A stretch of 31,214 nt of DNA from Bacillota bacterium (lineage in GTDB: Bacteria > Bacillota > Clostridia > Christensenellales > Aristaeellaceae), in contig JAEYAR010000168.1 in NCBI GenBank assembly GCA_023404715.1, forward strand, positions 1 to 31,214. The letters are read 5' to 3'. Both the position numbers and the translations under genes were made by a program. This document shows positions 15,457 to 22,897 of this stretch, in pieces. How positions within the stretch are numbered: the first letter of the stretch is position 1; every line of letters begins with the position of its first letter. The notes beneath the pieces are model-generated. The model searched no databases and was not told the origin of the DNA. It saw only the letters and a program-made list of their open reading frames with translations.

Positions 15457-16129
15457 CGCACTTCACTCCCCATGCATAGCCCAGAGCGTATACCGTCCGG
15501 ATGATCCGCGGCCTTTCCGGGTCGTCGCCCAGTTTGACGCGCAGGCGGCGCACGGTCACGGATAGCGCGTTGTCCTCCACAAATCCCTCCGGCCACACGC
15601 GCTCGAGCAGCAACGCCCGCGTCAGCGTCTGCCCGCCATGTTCGACGAGGAGCCTGAGCAGCCGCTGCTCCGTACGGCTCAGCTCGATCCGCCGCCCGTC
15701 ACGCTCAAAGCGCTGCGCCTCGAAATTTAGGTAGAGTCCGCCTGCGGCAAAGGCCGGCTCCCGTCCGTTTTGTGCGCGGCGAAGCGACGCCTCGACCCGC
15801 GCGCGCAGCACCGCGAGGCTGAACGGCTTGACGATGTAGTCGTCCGCACCCGCGTTCAGCCCGGCAACCTCGTCGTATTCCGCGTCGTTCGCCGTCAAAA
15901 ACAGGATGGGGATGCTCAGCGTGCGCCGCATCTCCCTGCACAGCGCCAAGCCGTCCCCATCCGGCAAGCCGATATCGAGCAGCGCAAGGTCAAAGCGGCG
16001 CTGCGAAAGCGCCGTCCGCGCCTCGCGCACGGTCGCGCAGCGCTCAAACGAAAGCTCCGCCCCGGATAAAGACAGGACGATGCCGCGCGACAGGCCGGCA
16101 TCGTCCTCGACGATTAAAATGTTATACAC
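15446..16129 (-). CDS. OmpR-family response regulator
   Basis: A 227-residue two-domain regulator. The receiver domain has the acidic pair in VEDD (8-10), phosphoacceptor Asp52 (LLDIGLPDGDG), Thr79 and Lys101 (VKPFS). A winged-helix OmpR/PhoB DNA-binding domain follows (about 125-225, with ELSRTEQRLLRLL and NALSVTVRRLRVKLGD). The start is GTG 16129 with a GGGAG site upstream. Its TAG stop overlaps the kinase start. It is the only intact half of the two-component pair and probably binds the palindrome at 14569-14582 to control the ABC genes, as in BceRS-like systems (inference). With the kinase broken it may respond to another kinase, to acetyl phosphate, or be silent. Confidence 0.93.
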   Translation of the reverse strand: MYNILIVEDDAGLSRGIVLSLSGAELSFERCATVREARTALSQRRFDLALLDIGLPDGDGLALCREMRRTLSIPILFLTANDAEYDEVAGLNAGADDYIVKPFSLAVLRARVEASLRRAQNGREPAFAAGGLYLNFEAQRFERDGRRIELSRTEQRLLRLLVEHGGQTLTRALLLERVWPEGFVEDNALSVTVRRLRVKLGDDPERPRIIRTVYALGYAWGVKCDER

Positions 16130-16145
16130 GTTTCTCTCCCGCCTT

Positions 16146-17366
16146 TCACGTCAGGTGAAAGATGACCGTCCCGTAGATGTTAAAGCAGACGGCCAGGATC
16201 ATCATAGCGCCCTCCCCGAGGCGCACAGGCCGCCTTCTGCGCAGGCAAAACAGCCCCAGCATGGGCAGTATGTCGATCAAATACCGCGTGCCAAACTGCC
16301 ATGCGCCGAACGATTTGTGCAGCAGGAACAGGAAAAAATGTACGCACGCCGCCACGGCGAGCAGCGCGTCCGCGGCCTTCAGGTCCCTTCGGTACAGGCC
16401 CTCGCCCAGACGAAACGCAAAGAGCAGGAACATCGGATTGGCCAGATAAAACGCAAAACCGTACCCGTGCGGGAAATTGAGCTGATTGCCCAGCATGTAA
16501 GGCAGGCGCAGAATGTTTTGTATGTTCTTGCCCACGTATGCCAGCGAAAACTGCCCCTCCTCCGCCTCTACAAACTCCGGCAGGTAGTTGTGGCCAAACT
16601 CGAATATATTGTCAAAGCGCGCGTAGTTATAGGCTCCGTAGGCCACGGCGATGAGCCCCGGCACGATCACATAGGGGAGCATATGCGTGAGCGTATCCCA
16701 AACGCGCCCTTCGCGCTCGCGGCGCACTGATTCGAAGAGCGATAGCAGGATAAACGGCACGTAAACCGCTTGAAACGGCCGGCAGCCGACCGCGCAGGCG
16801 ATGCAGATGGGCCCGGCAAAACGCCAGGAGCGCGTACCCGCGACCGCACCATAGGCTGCGAGCATCGTCAGCAGGAAAGCCATGCCCTGTGCCATGTTCC
16901 ACACGCCGCCGTAGAGCGATACCTCGAGCAAATTGCAGCCGCACACCCAGAAGGCGGCGAAGAACGCGGCGTCCGCCGCGCCGTACCGCAGCCTGCGCGC
17001 CGTACAGTAGCCGACCGTATACGAGGAGAGGAACATCAAGAAATTGACGAGCATGCTCGGCGTATTCATGCCGAAGATAAACGTCAGCAGCAGCATCGGC
17101 ACGGCCGGAAACGGCGGGAAGCTGACGTAGATGCCGCCGTCGTAGTAGGCGAGCTCCAGCCAATCGTAATCCTCCGCCAGGGCGATATGGCCCTCGCGCC
17201 AGCGCATTGCCTGCAGGGTATACGAGTCGTGCGCGCTGTGTTCAAACAGATTTAAGGAGAGGCCGTTGGCCAAAAAAAGGTAAGCCGCTGCCACGAAGAT
17301 CAGTCCCCAGCAGAAAAAACGCCGCGTCGCCGCGTCCTTCCCCCAACGCAGCCGCCCCTCACGCAT
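16146..17366 (-). CDS. Polytopic membrane protein, possible GT-C glycosyltransferase
   Basis: A 406-residue protein with about ten hydrophobic helices. An acidic segment after the first helix (EHSAHDSYTLQAMRWREGH) and a loop with AYYDGGIYVSFPPFP resemble the catalytic outer loop of GT-C lipid-linked sugar transferases, but I do not recognise a specific family. The chosen ATG (17366) has GGGAGG 6 nt upstream and overlaps the end of the MarR gene by 8 nt; a start 21 nt earlier has no ribosome site. It forms an operon with the MarR gene. The response regulator gene starts only 16 nt beyond its stop, so readthrough is possible. A short stem (CTTTCAC / GTGAAAG) lies at that junction. Confidence 0.75.
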   Translation of the reverse strand: MREGRLRWGKDAATRRFFCWGLIFVAAAYLFLANGLSLNLFEHSAHDSYTLQAMRWREGHIALAEDYDWLELAYYDGGIYVSFPPFPAVPMLLLTFIFGMNTPSMLVNFLMFLSSYTVGYCTARRLRYGAADAAFFAAFWVCGCNLLEVSLYGGVWNMAQGMAFLLTMLAAYGAVAGTRSWRFAGPICIACAVGCRPFQAVYVPFILLSLFESVRREREGRVWDTLTHMLPYVIVPGLIAVAYGAYNYARFDNIFEFGHNYLPEFVEAEEGQFSLAYVGKNIQNILRLPYMLGNQLNFPHGYGFAFYLANPMFLLFAFRLGEGLYRRDLKAADALLAVAACVHFFLFLLHKSFGAWQFGTRYLIDILPMLGLFCLRRRRPVRLGEGAMMILAVCFNIYGTVIFHLT

Positions 17367-17814
17367 CGTCGTCCTCCCAATTCTCAAAGAAATCGGTCAG
17401 CTGTTCCAGCGCATGGGTGAGCGTCTCCCGCTCCTCCTCCGATAATTCCTTCATCACCCGCTCCACCATTTGCCGGTGAAAGCGCGCATGGTGCGCATTG
17501 GCCCTGCACGCCTTTTCCGTCGTGCGCACGCGCACGACGCGCCGGTCGGTCGAGGCACGCTCCGTGGTCAAATACCCCTTGCGGCACAGCGTCTGCACGG
17601 AGACCGTAAGCGTGCCCGTCGTTACCCGCAGGCGCTGGGCGAGCGCAGACATGTTGTTCTCCTCGCCCGCTTCGTCCGCGGCCTCCAGCACATGCATCTC
17701 CTTCACCGAAAGATCCTTGAATTCGCCTTTGCACAGCGCCCGCTCCTCGATCATGAGGATGTCGTTAAACAGGCGTACCAGCACGTGGTTGAGCGCCTGC
17801 ACCGTCTTTTCCAT
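17359..17814 (-). CDS. MarR-family transcriptional regulator
   Basis: A 151-residue dimeric winged-helix regulator. Residues 38-100 form the DNA-binding domain (EMHVLEAADEAG, then SALAQRLRVTTGTLTVSVQT, then the wing with ASTDRRVVRVRTT). Flanking N- and C-terminal helices supply the dimer interface. The ATG at 17814 follows AAAGGGG; the frame extends further back but without a ribosome site and across the promoter. It leads an operon with the membrane protein gene. Its promoter holds an imperfect palindrome (17844-17854) that could be its own operator. MarR proteins commonly self-repress and release on binding small phenolic or lipophilic ligands; the ligand here is unknown. Confidence 0.92.
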   Translation of the reverse strand: MEKTVQALNHVLVRLFNDILMIEERALCKGEFKDLSVKEMHVLEAADEAGEENNMSALAQRLRVTTGTLTVSVQTLCRKGYLTTERASTDRRVVRVRTTEKACRANAHHARFHRQMVERVMKELSEEERETLTHALEQLTDFFENWEDDDA

Positions 17815-17843
17815 GCGTCGATCCCCTTTCAAGGCATTGTTTT

Positions 17844-17854
17844 GTATAACATAC
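17844..17854. promoter_or_regulatory. Candidate MarR operator overlapping the -10
   Basis: GTATAACATAC, a palindrome with 4-bp arms and a 3-nt centre that covers the -10 of the MarR promoter. Binding here would block that promoter. Short, so tentative. Confidence 0.35.
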
Positions 17855-17876
17855 CATCCCGCGCTTGGCTTGTCAA
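17848..17876 (-). promoter_or_regulatory. Promoter for the MarR operon
   Basis: Minus strand: TTGACA (17876-17871), 17-bp spacer, TATGTT (17853-17848). It is back to back with the plus-strand promoter at 17889. Confidence 0.75.
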
Positions 17877-17888
17877 GGCGCATGGGTA

Positions 17889-17917
17889 TTGACGCGGCGC
17901 TTGCATTTTGCTATCAT
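17889..17917 (+). promoter_or_regulatory. Promoter for the unknown 182-residue gene
   Basis: TTGACG (17889-17894), 17-bp spacer, TATCAT (17912-17917) preceded by TGC (extended -10). Its -35 lies 12 bp from the divergent MarR -35. Confidence 0.7.
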
Positions 17918-17977
17918 GATAAAGATATTATACACATTTACATAGCGCGTCAGATGACTGAGAAAGGATCCACCTAT

Positions 17978-18526
17978 ATGAAGAAGGATTGGGTACGCAC
18001 CCTGCTGACAGATTGCATCACCCGCCGCGGGCCCATCGAAATTTTGCGCAAAAAGTTGGACGCCCCGCCGCTGTGCTGCGTTCCGCTGCTGATGAGCGAA
18101 AAGCTCGTACTCGTCGTCCCTTACGTCGATTTTCAGCCGGACGGCTATGAGGTCATCCGCCTGCGGGATATCTCCAGCATCCGCGCAGACGAGCGCGCCG
18201 CGTTTCACGAGCACATCATGACCAGCGAAGGGCTGCTCGAAGCGCTCTACATCCCGCCCGTATCGCTCGAAAGCTTTAGCTCTCTGCTCACCGACCTGTT
18301 CGCCCAGGGCGAGCCGGTCATCGTCTCGGGCAAGGAGGACCTGCTGCTGGGCACCATCGAAAAGGCAGGCAAGAAAAAGCTGCGCGTGCGCTATATCGAC
18401 GGCATGGGCCGGGTCGACGAGGACCTGACGCGCCTGCCTTACGATGAGATCACCTCCGTAGCGTTCGGCAACCGGTATTTAAAGCTCGTCGTGCAGTATG
18501 CGGAGGCTGCGCCCGAGGAGGAATAG
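17978..18526 (+). CDS. Conserved-looking protein of unknown function (182 aa)
   Basis: I do not recognise a named family. The protein is soluble and has no signal peptide or membrane helix. The first 100 residues include a beta-rich stretch (PPLCCVPLLMSEKLVLVVPYV). The last 75 residues (from about EPVIVSGKEDLLLGTIEKAG through RLPYDEITSVAFGNRYLKLV) have the alternating strand pattern of a small beta-barrel such as an Sm-like fold, an impression only. The ATG at 17978 has AAAGGA upstream; longer in-frame openings run antisense through the MarR gene and are rejected. It has its own promoter (17889-17917) and terminator (18542-18588), ends with TAG, and may share control with the divergent MarR gene. 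Confidence 0.75.
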   Translation: MKKDWVRTLLTDCITRRGPIEILRKKLDAPPLCCVPLLMSEKLVLVVPYVDFQPDGYEVIRLRDISSIRADERAAFHEHIMTSEGLLEALYIPPVSLESFSSLLTDLFAQGEPVIVSGKEDLLLGTIEKAGKKKLRVRYIDGMGRVDEDLTRLPYDEITSVAFGNRYLKLVVQYAEAAPEEE

Positions 18527-18541
18527 AACGTCCAGATGGCC

Positions 18542-18588
18542 GCGGGGCCCTTTGCGCTGATCAAAGGCGAAGGACCCCGCGCTTTTTT
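18542..18588 (+). terminator. Intrinsic terminator
   Basis: Stem GCGGGG..CCTT / AAGG..CCCCGC with one internal mismatch and an inner CCTTTG/CAAAGG alternative, followed by GCTTTTTT. Ends the 182-residue gene; the AraC gene converges from the other side. Confidence 0.85.
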
Positions 18589-18600
18589 GCGCCTCGCCGT

Positions 18601-19434
18601 TCATTCATCCTTGAATTTACGCTTTATCTCCATACGGCAATACTTTTTTGGCGGAAGGCCGTATTCCTTTTTAAAGGTTCGAATAAAGTGCGCATAATCG
18701 GAAAAGCCCGCGGCGGCGGCGGCCTGGTGCACAGGCATGCCCCGGCGCAGCAGATCCAGGGCATGCTCCAACCGCTTCTTCACGATGTATTGGTGGATGG
18801 GCATGCCCGCCGTACGCTTGAACTCATGGGCGATATAGTACTTGTTAAAATAAAGCTTCTCTGCCAGCGCGTCCAGGCTCAAATCCTCACCGAGGTGATC
18901 GCGGATATAGTAGTACACGTCGTTCACGGAGAGCGATTGCTGTTCACGGCGTTCCGGAGCCGACTTCTCCGCCGTCAGGGCGCGGCCAGCCAAGACGGCC
19001 GTCAGGGCCAAGAGATGATAGCAGTAGCTGCGTCCCATGGAAAGCTTGCTTCCCCTTTGAAGGCTGCGAAAGAAGTTTCGGATCAGCAAATTGGTATTGT
19101 TGGTCGCGGGGATTAAGCGGTTGTGTGCGAGCGATCCCGCGCTGAAGGGCGATAGCAGGTCCTCTCCATCGGCCCCGGCCTCGGCCAATGTATCCCAATC
19201 CATGCGCAGGACAAAGGCCTGCGCCGTCGCGTCCTCTTGATGGGCAAACAGGCGCGCCTCCTCATAGGGGCCCAGGATCAAATAATCGTTTACGTGCATG
19301 CTGAAATGCCTGTCCCCTACCGACGCGCCCAACCGCCCTGCGGAGAGCAGCAGACTGAGTTCCCGCCCTGTTCGAAGCGTCCGGCCCGTCAAGGCTGAAA
19401 TCTCTATCGTTTGAAAATGAAAGAAGGCTTTCAC
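18601..19434 (-). CDS. AraC-family transcriptional regulator
   Basis: A 277-residue regulator with an N-terminal cupin-like sensing region (about 1-150; ending of the fold near PYEEARLFAHQEDATAQAFV) and two C-terminal helix-turn-helix motifs (about 172-270). The first motif includes LSLDALAEKLYFNKYYIAHEFKR and the second VHQAAAAAGFSDYAHFIRTFKKEYGLPPKKY, the standard AraC signature. Translation starts at GTG 19434 with AGGAGGGGAGG 9 nt upstream. It is divergent from the secreted FAD reductase gene across a 148-bp region that holds a palindrome (19479-19493), so it probably controls that gene in response to a ligand. Its 3' end converges on the terminator at 18542-18588. Confidence 0.92.
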   Translation of the reverse strand: MKAFFHFQTIEISALTGRTLRTGRELSLLLSAGRLGASVGDRHFSMHVNDYLILGPYEEARLFAHQEDATAQAFVLRMDWDTLAEAGADGEDLLSPFSAGSLAHNRLIPATNNTNLLIRNFFRSLQRGSKLSMGRSYCYHLLALTAVLAGRALTAEKSAPERREQQSLSVNDVYYYIRDHLGEDLSLDALAEKLYFNKYYIAHEFKRTAGMPIHQYIVKKRLEHALDLLRRGMPVHQAAAAAGFSDYAHFIRTFKKEYGLPPKKYCRMEIKRKFKDE

Positions 19435-19478
19435 GCGAGTGCACCTCCCCTCCTTGTGATAAAAATATCTTACAGCAA

Positions 19479-19493
19479 GAAATGCAATATTTC
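19479..19493. promoter_or_regulatory. Candidate operator between AraC and reductase genes
   Basis: GAAAT-N5-ATTTC palindrome within an AT-rich divergent intergenic region (19435-19582). A TATGAT hexamer near 19531-19536 is a possible -10 for the reductase gene with no clear -35, as expected for an activator-dependent promoter. Tentative. Confidence 0.35.
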
Positions 19494-19582
19494 AAGCAAC
19501 TATCCTCTATAACGCAAAATTTAACGATGATATGATAAGGGTATGAGCAGGCATAAACCTGCAAAAGAAGGAGGAGAAACGA

Positions 19583-21391
19583 ATGAGGAAGACAATCGCA
19601 CTGGCGCTGGCCGTCTTGACGCTCTGTTTCCTGTCGATCTGCGGATGGGCGGAGGAAATGGCGGACGGCGTCTACGAGGGATCCGGCCAGGGGTTTGGCG
19701 GCGAAATCAAGGTGAACGTGACCGTCGAGGGCGGAAAGCTCATCGCCATCGAGCCTGTATCCCATCAGGAGACCGCGGGCATTTCCGATCCCGCCTTTGA
19801 AGCGATTCCCCAGGCCATCCTGGACGCCCAAAGCGCCGATGTGGAGACCGTATCCGGTTGTACCTTCTCTTCGAAGGGCATACTGGAGGCCGTGCAGACA
19901 GCGCTCGACGCGGCCATGGGCATCGAGACGCCGGAAGAGCCGGCGGCAATCCTTGAGGATCCCGACGTGCTGGTCATCGGCGCGGGCGTAGCCGGCATGC
20001 GCGCCGCCATAGAGGCATGCGAAAACGGGGCCAAGGTGCTCATCCTGGAAAAGACCGAGCGCGTCGGCGGCACGTTGGGCGGCGGCACGCTCATCGGCGT
20101 GAACAGCATTCTGCAAAAGGAAGCGGGGATTGAAGACGATCCTCAGCTGCTGATCGACGACTTTGAGCGGTTGAACGCGGGCTACCGCAACCGCACCCCC
20201 GGCGTGGAATACACGTGGAACAAGGATTTGGGCGTCTACTTTGCCAACCACTGCGGCGAAGAGGTCGACTGGGTGACCGGCCTGGGCATCGAGTTCACCA
20301 ACCGCACGCCCAGCCAGCCGACCCTGTACGAGCCGCTGAGCGTCGACCGCGTCTCCAGTTGCAATCGTGGAAGCCTGACCGACGTCGTCATGGGCGAGTT
20401 GCAAAAGTATATCGACGCGGGCATGGCGTCTATCGTTTTTAGCACCCCGGCCACCGAGCTGATCACCGACGAGGCCGGCGCCGTCATCGGCGCCAAGACA
20501 GATGCGGGCGACTACTTCGCCAAGGCTACCATCCTGTGTACCGGCGGCTACGGTTACTCTGAGGAGCTTGTAAAGCGCTATAACTTCCAAAACTTCACGA
20601 CGACTTCCTCCTGGTTCACGACCGGCGACGGCATGCTCATGGCGGAAAAGGTAGGCGCCGTGCTCACCAACATGGACTTTCTAACCGCCTATGCCGGCGG
20701 TCTCAAGACCCCGGAGGGCGGCCTGACCCGCACCCTCTCCATCCGCGTGAAGGACTTCCCCTATCTCATCTTCGTCAACAAGGAAGGCAACCGCTTTGTG
20801 GACGAGCTGGGCAAGGAAGACGGCTCCTCCTACGATGAGATCACATCCTGGTGGAAGAAAGGCGACAACAAGGTGTACATCATGGTCGATCAGGCTATGG
20901 TCGACGACCTGAAGGCTCAGGAAAAACCCATCATCTCCGGCGACAAGGACTGGTCCAAGTTTGAGGATCAGCTACAAAAAGGCAACATTCTCTTTAGCGG
21001 CGCCACCGTCGAAGAGGTCGCGCAAAAGGCCGGCATCGACGGCGAAAATCTCAAAGCCACAATCGAAAGATACAATACCTACGCCCAAAACGGCCTGGAC
21101 GAGGAATTCGGGCGCACACGCCTGATGAAGGCGTTCACCGGCGGCACCTATTACATCTTCGAGACCACGCCCTACATCATGATCACCGCCGGCGGACCGG
21201 CGATGACCGACAAGGGCGAGGTCGTCGACAAGGATGGCAATCCCATTTCGGGCCTGTATCAGGCCGGCGAAATCGTAGGCATGGCCAATGCCTTTGGCCG
21301 CACCACCATCGGCGGCGTCGGCAACACCGGCAATCTGGTGTGGGGCGCGCTGGCTGGCGGGAGCGCCGCGGCCTACGCGCTGGCCGACTGA
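19583..21391 (+). CDS. Secreted FMN-bind/FAD-dependent reductase (fumarate/urocanate-reductase-like)
   Basis: A 602-residue exported flavoprotein. Signal peptide 1-23 (cleavage near GWA-EE; no proper lipobox). An FMN_bind domain (about 26-112) contains SGCTFSSKG, where Thr94 would be the site of covalent FMN attachment by ApbE, although the usual Ala is Cys. From 129 a FAD_binding_2 domain follows: VIGAGVAGMRAAIEA for the ADP moiety, LEKTERVGGT, and a C-terminal GLYQAGEIVGMANAFGRTT-type block ending GNTGNLVWG. This is the architecture of extracellular flavin-dependent terminal reductases (fumarate, urocanate, acrylate and related). Substrate cannot be assigned. ATG 19583 has GGAGGAG upstream. 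The divergent AraC gene suggests substrate-inducible expression. No ApbE or quinol-dehydrogenase gene is in the window. Confidence 0.9.
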   Translation: MRKTIALALAVLTLCFLSICGWAEEMADGVYEGSGQGFGGEIKVNVTVEGGKLIAIEPVSHQETAGISDPAFEAIPQAILDAQSADVETVSGCTFSSKGILEAVQTALDAAMGIETPEEPAAILEDPDVLVIGAGVAGMRAAIEACENGAKVLILEKTERVGGTLGGGTLIGVNSILQKEAGIEDDPQLLIDDFERLNAGYRNRTPGVEYTWNKDLGVYFANHCGEEVDWVTGLGIEFTNRTPSQPTLYEPLSVDRVSSCNRGSLTDVVMGELQKYIDAGMASIVFSTPATELITDEAGAVIGAKTDAGDYFAKATILCTGGYGYSEELVKRYNFQNFTTTSSWFTTGDGMLMAEKVGAVLTNMDFLTAYAGGLKTPEGGLTRTLSIRVKDFPYLIFVNKEGNRFVDELGKEDGSSYDEITSWWKKGDNKVYIMVDQAMVDDLKAQEKPIISGDKDWSKFEDQLQKGNILFSGATVEEVAQKAGIDGENLKATIERYNTYAQNGLDEEFGRTRLMKAFTGGTYYIFETTPYIMITAGGPAMTDKGEVVDKDGNPISGLYQAGEIVGMANAFGRTTIGGVGNTGNLVWGALAGGSAAAYALAD

Positions 21392-21427
21392 TGCGCATCA
21401 GCTCGCTTCGCGGCCTTTACAAAAAAC

Positions 21428-21454
21428 AGGGAGGCGCCCGGCAGGCGCCTTCCT
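21428..21454 (-). terminator. Left hairpin of the inverted-repeat element, minus-strand terminator
   Basis: An 11-bp stem with a CGGCA loop; on the minus strand it runs into GTTTTTT. It can end transcription from the EEP-family hydrolase gene. Confidence 0.7.
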
Positions 21455-21461
21455 CAGCGTG

Positions 21462-21491
21462 TCGACAAAGTGGCATACGCCACTTTGTCGA
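21462..21491. repeat. Perfect 13-bp inverted repeat with ATAC loop
   Basis: Arms TCGACAAAGTGGC and GCCACTTTGTCGA around ATAC. No T-tract follows on either strand, so it is not a normal terminator. It lies just inside the left end of the 245-bp element. Confidence 0.75.
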
Positions 21492-21549
21492 GTTTACGGG
21501 TGACTTTTTTCTCCGCAAAATTGCATTTTGCTGCGAAAAAATCCCCGCC

Positions 21550-21568
21550 CCGCCGGCAAAGCCGGCGG
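21550..21568. repeat. Short GC hairpin within the element
   Basis: CCGCCGGC AAA GCCGGCGG, an 8-bp perfect stem. On the minus strand a T-run lies about 9 nt beyond the stem, too far for a classical terminator. Confidence 0.5.
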
Positions 21569-21633
21569 ATACGATTACAGTCTTGCAGACGGCTTTGGAT
21601 TTACGCGCAAAGCAAGACTTTTTCAACAATCTG

Positions 21634-21666
21634 AGGGAGGCGCCCGGCAGGCGCCTTCCTGTTTTT
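21634..21666 (+). terminator. Right hairpin of the inverted-repeat element, plus-strand terminator
   Basis: The same 27-bp hairpin as at 21428-21454, here followed on the plus strand by GTTTTT. It can end readthrough from the reductase gene, whose stop is 242 nt upstream. Confidence 0.7.
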
Positions 21667-21751
21667 ATGCAAGTCATCGATATCGTTCAAAATGAATTTA
21701 GATCTGCACGAGTTGACCTAATACTTACACCTTGCGGCCCGCCTGATCGCG

Positions 21752-22864
21752 TCATATTTTCAGGGTAAACCGTAGCAACACGGGGTTGTGATCGCTGTAG
21801 GCAAAGTCCGTATCGATGTTTTCCGCCGTAGCCTCGACGTTGTCTGAAACGAGAAAGCCGTCTACCACCGTAACGAAGTTCACCCCTTTTTCGTAGGGGA
21901 TATCCGCCGACCGGCAGGTGGGTACCTCCAGTTGGTTGCCCGCCTTTTGAATGCGTATGCCCGCCGGCAGATCGTTTTGATCCAGCACGTAAACCCACCC
22001 CGGGAATGCCTGCTTAGATGCAAAGGCCTCCGCCACCTCCGCCCCGAGGGCGTGGTTAAAATCCCCGCCTGCGACGACGTAATTGCCCTTTGCCGCCTCC
22101 TCGGCCATCACCTGTGCGAGCATGGCCAACTGCCGCTCGCGGTAGACGCCGCCCGCGTCATAGGCGGACATATGGCTGTTTATCAGCACCAGCTCGCCCC
22201 CACCCTCCACAGGCAGGCGGCTGACGGTAAAGCAGCGGTCCAAATCGAAGAATTTATCCGGGAACGCATCCGAAATAGGGTAGCTGCGGCGTACGCTGAG
22301 CGCAATTTGGTAACGGCTGAGCACGCCCAGGCCCGCCCTCGTCGCGCCGTGCGGGTCGTGAAAGGGGTAAGCCAGATAGGGCGTGTCAAAGTTGACGGCG
22401 AACACGCCGCCGTATCCGGGCAGCATCTCCCGAAGCGCCTTCCACTGATCGACGTGGTAGCTCCGGTCCGCATCCAGGTCTACTTCCTGCAAGAGCACGA
22501 AATCCGGGTTCAGCGCGGCGATCACCTCGCCCGCCCCGCGCGTATGGCTGGTAACCGCTTCGGCGCTCATCGCCTTGCCGTAGCGCCCGCGAACGGCTTT
22601 ACCGTCCTTCATCACGCCGGTATCCATAAAGAAGCTGTAATCCGGCCCGTAAGCGCCAAAACCGATGTTATACGTCACCGCCGTGTAATGCGCGCCGGGG
22701 ACGAGCGCCGCCGCCTGCGGATTTTCACATGCGAGTTCTACGCCGTCCGCGATGCGCTCATAGTTCAAAGCCACATAGCCGACGTAGCAGCCTACCGCCA
22801 CGACGCAGGCGAGCGCGATGCCGGCCAGGGCCCATAGCGCGCGCATCCATACCCGTTTTTTCAT
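21752..22864 (-). CDS. Membrane-anchored endonuclease/exonuclease/phosphatase-family hydrolase
   Basis: A 370-residue protein with an N-terminal membrane anchor (about 9-33) and an outward catalytic domain of the EEP fold. Active-site blocks are visible: TYNIGFG (Asn66), LLQEVDLD (Glu127), INSHMSA, AGGDFNHALG (Asp/Asn pair) and the C-terminal YSDHNPVLL (Asp-His). These are shared by DNase I, sphingomyelinases and inositol phosphatases, so the substrate could be nucleic acid, lipid or a phosphate ester. ATG 22864 has GAGGGGG upstream. The sugar kinase gene on the same strand ends 33 nt before it, so an operon is likely. The following 360 bp hold the inverted-repeat element and its terminator hairpin. 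Confidence 0.88.
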   Translation of the reverse strand: MKKRVWMRALWALAGIALACVVAVGCYVGYVALNYERIADGVELACENPQAAALVPGAHYTAVTYNIGFGAYGPDYSFFMDTGVMKDGKAVRGRYGKAMSAEAVTSHTRGAGEVIAALNPDFVLLQEVDLDADRSYHVDQWKALREMLPGYGGVFAVNFDTPYLAYPFHDPHGATRAGLGVLSRYQIALSVRRSYPISDAFPDKFFDLDRCFTVSRLPVEGGGELVLINSHMSAYDAGGVYRERQLAMLAQVMAEEAAKGNYVVAGGDFNHALGAEVAEAFASKQAFPGWVYVLDQNDLPAGIRIQKAGNQLEVPTCRSADIPYEKGVNFVTVVDGFLVSDNVEATAENIDTDFAYSDHNPVLLRFTLKI

Positions 22865-22897
22865 CCGTCGTTCCCCCTCTTCTCCGGCGCTGCCGGT

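Larger units (their letters stand above)
21422..21666. mobile_element. 245-bp element with imperfect terminal inverted repeats (MITE-like or paired terminator repeat)
   Basis: The ends (21422-21457 and 21631-21666) are 36-bp inverted repeats that agree at 31 positions, each starting AAAAACAGG and ending CCTCAG inward. Each end is itself a hairpin (stem GG.AGGCGCC / GGCGCCT.CC, 5-nt loop), and the 27 bp at 21428-21454 and 21634-21660 are identical on the plus strand. T-runs lie on the outer sides, so the left hairpin can terminate minus-strand transcription and the right one plus-strand transcription. Inside are a 13-bp-stem palindrome (21462-21491), an 8-bp GC stem (21550-21568), and no credible gene. 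It fills most of the 360-bp gap between two convergent genes. No transposase and no clear target-site duplication is seen. Confidence 0.6.

Noticed and set aside
19262..20590. 442-codon open frame on the minus strand
   Set aside because: It runs antisense to the FAD reductase and into the AraC gene, has no ribosome site, and reads as an Arg/Ala/His-rich shadow typical of GC-rich coding DNA.
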